NCBI RefSeq assembly: GCF_037023735.1
Contig: NZ_CP146069.1
Span: 3,017,501-3,081,500 of the forward strand
Direction: 5' to 3'
DNA: 64,000 nucleotides
Origin: Roseovarius sp. S88
GTDB lineage: Bacteria > Pseudomonadota > Alphaproteobacteria > Rhodobacterales > Rhodobacteraceae
Of this stretch, positions 57,006 through 64,000 are shown in pieces. Below the pieces are notes generated by a model. The model did no database searches. It saw nothing but the letters and a program-made list of their open reading frames with translations, and was not told where the DNA came from. The position numbers and the translations under genes are program-made. Within the stretch, counting starts at the first letter, position 1. Each line of letters begins with the position of its first letter.

Positions 57006-57007
57006 AA

Positions 57008-57421
57008 TCACCAGTCCTCGCGAACCACCACGCGGGTTTTCACCGGCAGCTTCATCGCCGCAAGGCGCAGAGCCTCCATGGCAACGCCTTCGGCAACGCC
57101 GTCGATCTCGAACATGATCCGGCCTGGCTTGACCTTGCAGGCCCAGCGGTCCACAGACCCTTTACCTTTACCCATCCGCACCTCAATCGGTTTGGCGGTG
57201 ACAGGGGTGTCTGGAAAGATCCGAATCCACACACGGCCCTGACGTTTCATGTGACGCGTCATGGCACGACGTGCGGCCTCGATCTGGCGCGCGGTGACAC
57301 GCTCCGGCTGGGTAGCTTTCAGGCCATAGGTGCCAAAGTTCAGGTCAGACCCGCCCTTGGCTTCGCCCTTGATACGGCCCTTGAACTGTTTACGGAATTT
57401 TGTGCGCTTTGGTTGAAGCAT
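57008..57421 (-). CDS. rplP: 50S ribosomal protein L16
   Basis: A 137-residue L16: [40 protein letters not shown] and [20 protein letters not shown]. Three bases after rpsC. The S10 operon breaks off after this gene. Confidence 0.98.
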   Translation of the reverse strand: MLQPKRTKFRKQFKGRIKGEAKGGSDLNFGTYGLKATQPERVTARQIEAARRAMTRHMKRQGRVWIRIFPDTPVTAKPIEVRMGKGKGSVDRWACKVKPGRIMFEIDGVAEGVAMEALRLAAMKLPVKTRVVVREDW

Positions 57422-57423
57422 GA

Positions 57424-58137
57424 TTAGTTCCTCCGACCGCCGCCAGCACCGCGCGGTGCGGGACCGTCCTGCAGCTCTTGCGCTTTGCGATCACGGGCCG
57501 ACGGATCGTGCTCCATGATGTCGCCTTTGAAGATCCAGACCTTGATCCCGATGATGCCATAGGGCGTCTCTGCCTCGGTCGGTGCGTAATCAATATCCGC
57601 ACGCAGCGTGTGAAGCGGCACACGGCCCTCGCGGTACCATTCTGTCCGCGCGATTTCCGCACCACCCAGACGACCGGCAACATTCACTCGAATGCCCAGA
57701 GCGCCCATGCGCATCGCGTTTTGAACCGCGCGCTTCATGGCACGGCGGAAGGACACACGACGCTCAAGCTGTTGCGCGATGCTTTCGCCCACAAGAGCTG
57801 CATCCAGCTCAGGCTTGCGCACTTCCACCACATTGAGGTGCAGCTCGCTGTCGGTCATGTTGGCCAGCTTACGACGCAGACCTTCGATGTCTGCCCCTTT
57901 CTTGCCGATGATCACACCCGGACGCGCGGTGTGCACAGTCACGCGGCATTTCTTATGCGGGCGCTCGATGATCACACGGCTGATACCGGCTTGCTTGCAC
58001 TCTTTGTTGATGAATTCACGGATCGCAATGTCTTCCAGCAGAAGATCACCGTAATCCTTGGTATCGGCGTACCAGCGGCTGTCCCAGGTGCGGTTGACCT
58101 GAAGGCGCATGCCGATTGGATTGACTTTATTTCCCAT
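57424..58137 (-). CDS. rpsC: 30S ribosomal protein S3
   Basis: A 237-residue S3: [20 protein letters not shown], the KH-domain text [20 protein letters not shown] and [20 protein letters not shown]. Its start overlaps the rplV stop by one base. Confidence 0.98.
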   Translation of the reverse strand: MGNKVNPIGMRLQVNRTWDSRWYADTKDYGDLLLEDIAIREFINKECKQAGISRVIIERPHKKCRVTVHTARPGVIIGKKGADIEGLRRKLANMTDSELHLNVVEVRKPELDAALVGESIAQQLERRVSFRRAMKRAVQNAMRMGALGIRVNVAGRLGGAEIARTEWYREGRVPLHTLRADIDYAPTEAETPYGIIGIKVWIFKGDIMEHDPSARDRKAQELQDGPAPRGAGGGRRN

Positions 58138-58517
58138 TAGGCTTGCTCCTCAACTTCACGCACCTTGATGGTGAGCTCGGAAAACGGCTTCAGGATGCGA
58201 CCAAACCGGCCACGCGCCCGCGGGCGACCGCGTTTCATGATCAGGTTCTTGCCGACATAGGCTTCCGCCACGATCAACTCATCCACATCCAGGTTGTGGT
58301 TGTTCTCGGCATTGGCAATCGCCGACTGAAGGCATTTCTTCACGTCCTCGGCAATCCGCTTGTTCGAGAAGGTCAGGTCATTAAGCGCCTTATCGACCTT
58401 CTTGCCACGGATCATGGCCGCAACCAGGTTCAGTTTCTGCGGGCTGGTCCGAAGCATGCGCAGTTTTGCCATTGCTTCGTTTTCAGCCACGCGGCGGGGG
58501 TTCTTTTCCTTGCCCAT
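58137..58517 (-). CDS. rplV: 50S ribosomal protein L22
   Basis: A 126-residue L22: [40 protein letters not shown] and [20 protein letters not shown]. Confidence 0.98.
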   Translation of the reverse strand: MGKEKNPRRVAENEAMAKLRMLRTSPQKLNLVAAMIRGKKVDKALNDLTFSNKRIAEDVKKCLQSAIANAENNHNLDVDELIVAEAYVGKNLIMKRGRPRARGRFGRILKPFSELTIKVREVEEQA

Positions 58518-58520
58518 GAC

Positions 58521-58799
58521 TTACTTCCGTTTCGCTTTTTTGTCGGCTGCATGACCGTAATAGGTACGGGTCGGTGCGTATTCACCGAATTTCTGACCAA
58601 TCATATCTTCCGACACGTTGACGGGGATATGTTTCTGACCGTTGTAGACGCCAAACGTCAGACCCACGAACTGGGGCAGGATCGTCGAGCGGCGCGACCA
58701 GATTTTGATGACTTCGTTACGACCACTTTCGCGCGAGGCTTCGGCTTTCTTAAGCACGTAAGCATCCACAAAAGGGCCTTTCCAGACTGAGCGGCTCAT
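58521..58799 (-). CDS. rpsS: 30S ribosomal protein S19
   Basis: A 92-residue S19: [40 protein letters not shown] and [20 protein letters not shown]. Three bases after rplB. Confidence 0.98.
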   Translation of the reverse strand: MSRSVWKGPFVDAYVLKKAEASRESGRNEVIKIWSRRSTILPQFVGLTFGVYNGQKHIPVNVSEDMIGQKFGEYAPTRTYYGHAADKKAKRK

Positions 58800-58802
58800 A
58801 TG

Positions 58803-59645
<843 letters not shown>

Positions 59646-60049
59646 GCTTTCTGTCTTCCGTTTAGCAGTGGCGGATGAATGCATCCGCCTATGTAGGCCG
59701 GGGTTGACCCCGGCATGGATATAGGCCCCCGGAGGTGCCCGGTTGAAATGGTCTTGCGACCAAAAGCACAGCCCCGGACGAATCCGGGGCCTTGCCGATG
59801 GGGTCGTTTACGAAAGAGAGGGGGCGGGTCAAGGGGGCTGGATGAGAAACTCCACGCCGTCATCCTCGGGCTTGACCCGAGGACCACTTGACCAGGAGAT
59901 CCCCGATCAAGTCGGGGATGACGACACGCAGAGTGGTAAGCCGCGCGATATCGAAGTCAGCAGTCGCAGATAGATGATTGCAAGGAAGTTGAAATATCTA
60001 AGTTCAGTATTCACTTTCAATAAATGAATATAGAGACCTGGAATATGGA
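59646..60049. repeat. Repeat-rich gap upstream of rplB
   Basis: No gene is visible on the minus strand in these 404 bases. Present are a dispersed palindrome at 59693-59714 (GTAGGCCGGGGTTGACCCCG plus two bases), a hairpin CCCCGGA/TCCGGGG near 59773-59789, and a larger cruciform at 59858-59923. In the cruciform, CGTCATCC pairs with GGATGACG around two inner hairpins (CCTCGGG/CCCGAGG and CCCCGA/TCGGGG). The rightmost 80 bases are A/T-rich. Confidence 0.65.
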
Positions 60050-60547
60050 ATGTGGCCCTTCAATCGCGAGAGAGTAACGAAAAGGCTAAATACGGTAGAT
60101 CTCGACCCAGAACTTGGAGACGTCGAGTTTCTATGTGCGGTGGAGGAAGTCTTTGACGTGAATATAAGTAAAGACGCTGCGGCAAACCTAATCACGGTAG
60201 GCGCACTGCATGAGCTCATTCTAAAGCAAAAAATTGACCTATCACAAAGTGAAAGCATTTGGTCATCGCTTACAGAGCTTCTGCGCGAACACACTGGTAC
60301 CAAAGACCCAATTGATCACGAAACAACATTCTTTCCAAAATTCGCAAAAAAGCGCGGCAGACCTGGAACGACCGAACAAGAAACCCCGGCCACTCTCGCA
60401 GCCGGGGTTTCTCAAATCGTAGGGTGGGGTTTCACCCCACCAAGGCTCAAAGCCCCGTGGTCACGTCAATCGTGTTGCCTTCTTCCAGCGTCACATAGGC
60501 CTTTTTCACGTCTTTCCGTTTGCCCATCTGGCCGCGGAAGCGTTTGA
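60050..60547 (+). CDS. Acyl-carrier-like protein of foreign character, possibly decayed
   Basis: The first 60 or so residues ([52 protein letters not shown]) recall helices II-IV of acyl carrier proteins. The DSL serine that carries phosphopantetheine is replaced (ELGDVEF), so it cannot be a normal carrier. The codons are A/T-rich with ATA and AAA, unlike neighbours. The frame reads through a terminator and a palindrome into the antisense of rplW, so the true stop seems lost and the real product is probably about 115 residues or none. It faces the opposite way to the operon. Confidence 0.4.
   Translation: MWPFNRERVTKRLNTVDLDPELGDVEFLCAVEEVFDVNISKDAAANLITVGALHELILKQKIDLSQSESIWSSLTELLREHTGTKDPIDHETTFFPKFAKKRGRPGTTEQETPATLAAGVSQIVGWGFTPPRLKAPWSRQSCCLLPASHRPFSRLSVCPSGRGSV
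60381..60441. terminator. Terminator hairpin and GTAGG-type palindrome after rplW
   Basis: AAACCCCGGC (60381-60390) pairs perfectly with GCCGGGGTTT (60401-60410), a strong two-way terminator. A palindrome (60419-60441) follows and reaches to six bases from the rplW stop. The hairpin would stop or reduce transcription between rplW and rplB. Confidence 0.75.
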
Positions 60548-60743
60548 CTTTGCCCTTTGTAATCGCCGTATTGACCGCCTTCACCTTCACCCCAAAGAGC
60601 GCCTCAACGGCCTCTTTGATCTGTGGTTTGGCCGCGTCAATCGCCACCTCGAACACAACCGCGTTGGACTCAGAGGCCATCGTGGCTTTCTCGGTGATGA
60701 TCGGCTTGCGGATCACGTCGTAATGTTCTGGTTTCGCGCTCAT
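60447..60743 (-). CDS. rplW: 50S ribosomal protein L23
   Basis: A 98-residue L23: [40 protein letters not shown] and [20 protein letters not shown]. Start overlaps the rplD stop by four bases. Confidence 0.97.
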   Translation of the reverse strand: MSAKPEHYDVIRKPIITEKATMASESNAVVFEVAIDAAKPQIKEAVEALFGVKVKAVNTAITKGKVKRFRGQMGKRKDVKKAYVTLEEGNTIDVTTGL

Positions 60744-61357
60744 TTCAACCGAGCCTCCAGTGCTTCGATCCCTGCTTTGGTCAACACAAGCGTGTCGCGG
60801 CGCAGGATGTCATATACGTTTGCGCCCATGCTTGGCAGCACGTCGAGACCGTCAATATTGGCCGCCGCCTTGGCAAACCCTTCATTGACTTCGGCCCCGT
60901 CGATTACCAAGGCCCGCTTCCAGCCCAGGTCTTTGACCTGCTTGGCCAGGTCCTTGGTCTTGCCTTTGGAATCGGCGGCGTCCAGAACCACAAGCTCACC
61001 TGCCTTGGCCTTGGCCGACAGAGCATGCTTGAGGCCCAGCAAACGCACCTTCTTGGGCAGATCATGCGCGTGGCTGCGCGGAGTCGGACCCTTGTAGATA
61101 CCACCCTTGCGGAAAATCGGCGCGTTGCGGTCCCCGTGGCGTGCGCCCCCGGTGCCCTTCTGGCGATAAATCTTCTTGGTCGAGTAGCTGGTTTCCGACC
61201 GTGTCTTGACCTTGTGCGTACCAGCCTGCGCCTTGTTGCGCTGCCAGCGGACGACGCGGTGCAGGATATCGGCGCGGGGTTCGAGACCAAAGATTTCTTC
61301 GCCCAGATCGACCGACCCGGCTTTCTTGCCGTCGAGTTTGATCACGTCGAGTTTCAT
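60740..61357 (-). CDS. rplD: 50S ribosomal protein L4
   Basis: A 205-residue L4: [40 protein letters not shown] and [20 protein letters not shown]. It overlaps rplC by four bases. In E. coli L4 also regulates the S10 operon; no leader was examined here. Confidence 0.98.
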   Translation of the reverse strand: MKLDVIKLDGKKAGSVDLGEEIFGLEPRADILHRVVRWQRNKAQAGTHKVKTRSETSYSTKKIYRQKGTGGARHGDRNAPIFRKGGIYKGPTPRSHAHDLPKKVRLLGLKHALSAKAKAGELVVLDAADSKGKTKDLAKQVKDLGWKRALVIDGAEVNEGFAKAAANIDGLDVLPSMGANVYDILRRDTLVLTKAGIEALEARLK

Positions 61358-62223
61358 GCCTCACCGTCCTTCTTCTCTTCAGCTTCGGCAGCTTCTGCCT
61401 CGGCCACGGTATCGATCTTGGCCTCGTCTGCCTCAGCCGCTTCCATCGCGGCTTGCTCTGCTTCGGCGGCGGCTGCTGCCGCAGCTTCTGCTTCAGCAGC
61501 GGCAGCGGCCGCAGCTTCTTCAGCGGCTTTTTCAGCTTCGGCAGCGGCGGATTTCAAGGCAGCCGGCAGAATGGCGTTCTCAGGGAACGGCTTTTTCACC
61601 GCATCCTTGATCGTCACCCAACCGCCTTTGGAGCCTGGAACAGCGCCCTTGACCATGATCAGGCCACGGTCGGCATCGGTACGCACCACTTGCAAGTTTT
61701 GGGTGGTCACACGGGCAGCCCCCATATGGCCGGCCATCTTTTTGCCTTTGAACACGCGGCCCGGATCCTGACATTGTCCGGTTGAGCCGTGCGAACGATG
61801 GCTGATCGACACACCGTGCGTGGCGCGCAGACCGCCAAAGTTGTGGCGTTTCATGGCGCCAGCAAAACCTTTACCAATCGACGTGCCCGAGACATCCACA
61901 AACTGACCCTCAAAGTAGTGGTTCGCAGTAATCTCTTCCCCCACGGCGATCATGTTCTCAGGCGCAACGCGGAACTCCGCGACCTTGCGCTTGGGTTCCA
62001 CCTTCGCGGCCGAGAAATGACCCCGCATGGCCTTTGAAGTCCGCTTTGCCTTGGCCGAGCCGGCACCCAACTGCACAGCGGCATAGCCATGTGCGTCGGG
62101 CGTGCGCTGAGCCACGACCTGTAGTTTGTCCAGTTGAAGCACGGTCACAGGAATCTGCTTGCCGTCCTCCATGAAAAGCCGGGTCATGCCGACTTTCTTT
62201 GCGATCACACCAGAGCGCAACAT
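61354..62223 (-). CDS. rplC: 50S ribosomal protein L3 with a long Ala/Glu tail
   Basis: A 289-residue L3. The core (residues 1 to about 220) is normal: [40 protein letters not shown] and [20 protein letters not shown]. Residues 221-289 are a low-complexity tail of Ala and Glu ([20 protein letters not shown]) ending in EEKKDGEA. L3 of E. coli has 209 residues, so the tail adds about a third. AGGAGG precedes the ATG at 62223. Confidence 0.97.
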   Translation of the reverse strand: MLRSGVIAKKVGMTRLFMEDGKQIPVTVLQLDKLQVVAQRTPDAHGYAAVQLGAGSAKAKRTSKAMRGHFSAAKVEPKRKVAEFRVAPENMIAVGEEITANHYFEGQFVDVSGTSIGKGFAGAMKRHNFGGLRATHGVSISHRSHGSTGQCQDPGRVFKGKKMAGHMGAARVTTQNLQVVRTDADRGLIMVKGAVPGSKGGWVTIKDAVKKPFPENAILPAALKSAAAEAEKAAEEAAAAAAAEAEAAAAAAAEAEQAAMEAAEADEAKIDTVAEAEAAEAEEKKDGEA

Positions 62224-62236
62224 ATCGAAGCCCTCC

Positions 62237-62551
62237 TTAGACCGAGATTTGAACGTCCACACCAGCGGCCAGGTCGAGCTTCATCAGCGCATCGACAGTC
62301 TGCGGTGTGGGATCGACGATATCGAGAAGACGCTTATGCGTCCGGATCTCGAACTGGTCGCGGGATTTCTTGTTCACGTGCGGGCCGCGCAGAACAGTGA
62401 ATTTCTCAATCTTGTTCGGCAACGGAATCGGTCCGCGCACATCGGCGCCAGTCCGTTTCGCAGTATTGACGATTTCCTGCGTGCTGGCATCCAACACACG
62501 ATAATCAAACGCCTTCAGGCGGATGCGGATGTTTTGGCTTTGAACGGCCAT
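62237..62551 (-). CDS. rpsJ: 30S ribosomal protein S10
   Basis: A 104-residue S10: [40 protein letters not shown] and [20 protein letters not shown]. First gene of the S10 operon, 109 bases after tuf. S10 (NusE) also works in transcription antitermination. Confidence 0.98.
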   Translation of the reverse strand: MAVQSQNIRIRLKAFDYRVLDASTQEIVNTAKRTGADVRGPIPLPNKIEKFTVLRGPHVNKKSRDQFEIRTHKRLLDIVDPTPQTVDALMKLDLAAGVDVQISV

Positions 62552-62660
62552 TGTTCTTATCCCTCAAAGGGTTCAAGCGGAGAGGAAGAGAGGCGGGATT
62601 GCCGCGCTTCATCGCGCCAAAATGAAAGGGTGCGCTTGCACGCACCCCAATTTGTTTACA

Positions 62661-63836
<1,176 letters not shown>

Positions 63837-63859
63837 GATGGCCTCCTGTCTTTGCGGAT

Positions 63860-63912
63860 GGTGGGATAAAATCCCACCCTACGGTGGTGGGTAGGGCGGG
63901 GTTCACCCCGCC
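63860..63912. repeat. Pair of inverted GTAGG-type palindromes between fusA and tuf
   Basis: GGTGGGATAAAATCCCACCC (63860-63879) faces GTAGGGCGGGGTTCACCCCG (63891-63910). Same family as at the other gaps of the ribosomal cluster. Confidence 0.75.
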
Positions 63913-63919
63913 ACCCGGG

Positions 63920-64000
63920 TTATGCGTATTTCGACTGAATCTCTTCCGAGATATTCGATGGCACCGGTTCGTAATGCGAGAACTGCATGGTGAACTGGGC
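63920..64000 (-). CDS. fusA: Elongation factor G, C-terminal end (cut by window end)
   Basis: The last 26 codons of fusA on the minus strand, ending FTMQFSHYEPVPSNISEEIQ then SKYA and a TAA stop. YEPVP and the terminal pattern are EF-G text. The gene continues beyond the window, so the str operon order fusA-tuf-rpsJ is confirmed. Confidence 0.9.
   Translation of the reverse strand, partial: AQFTMQFSHYEPVPSNISEEIQSKYA

Overview
The window looks like the chromosome of a marine alphaproteobacterium of the Rhodobacteraceae (Roseobacter group). The basis is a monomeric NADP isocitrate dehydrogenase, a methylmalonyl-CoA epimerase/DUF1467 pair, several DUF6455, DUF6356 and DUF6505-type proteins, FnrL-type binding sites, evenly high G+C and an alphaproteobacterial set of ribosomal proteins. 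The genus is inferred; no rRNA or tRNA gene was seen to confirm it, and no CRISPR array or intact insertion sequence was found.

Left part (1-29.2 kb): housekeeping and accessory metabolism on both strands. It holds a truncated biotin/lipoate ligase-like gene with a DUF6505-type partner, an FAD-linked 2-hydroxyacid dehydrogenase, an AsmA protein, rimO, a PAQR/hemolysin III protein, three overlapping DUF6455 genes behind an FNR-like site, an IMPACT protein, an M48 lipoprotein, a nitroreductase/EI24 pair, a sulfatase with an XRE-cupin regulator, an acyl-CoA-ligase/DsbA-like/MFS run, icd, an Lrp regulator, mce, a response regulator, a GNAT, aspS, a cyclopropane-fatty-acid synthase and carB.

Middle (29.2-38.5 kb): two tandem genes for 40-residue single-pass membrane microproteins behind a perfect FNR box, then a complete family-5 (peptide/opine type) ABC importer on the minus strand, rarA and an HtrA-type protease.

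Right part (38.6-64 kb): the str-S10-spc-alpha ribosomal superoperon, transcribed right to left from fusA and tuf to rplQ. It is broken three times. (i) Between rplW and rplB are an atypical acyl-carrier-like reading frame and palindromic repeats. (ii) Between rplP and rpmC are five unrelated genes, one frameshifted. (iii) Between rpmD and rplO is a 4.8-kb island with a small membrane protein, a retron-type reverse transcriptase preceded by a candidate msr-msd RNA, an orphan ectoine synthase and two tandem secreted VWA proteins. Related palindromes (consensus close to GTAGGGTGGGGTTTCACCCC) recur at the gaps of this cluster.

The strongest candidate for a new system is the retron-like locus at 44.65-46.15 kb. 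An imperfect inverted repeat (a1/a2), an AGC branch-site context and nested hairpins lie just upstream of an RT with an unusually long N-terminal region. An 11-bp tandem repeat near its 3' side shares 27 identical bases with a repeat 33.5 kb away beside the sulfatase gene. The FNR-linked microprotein pair is the second candidate.
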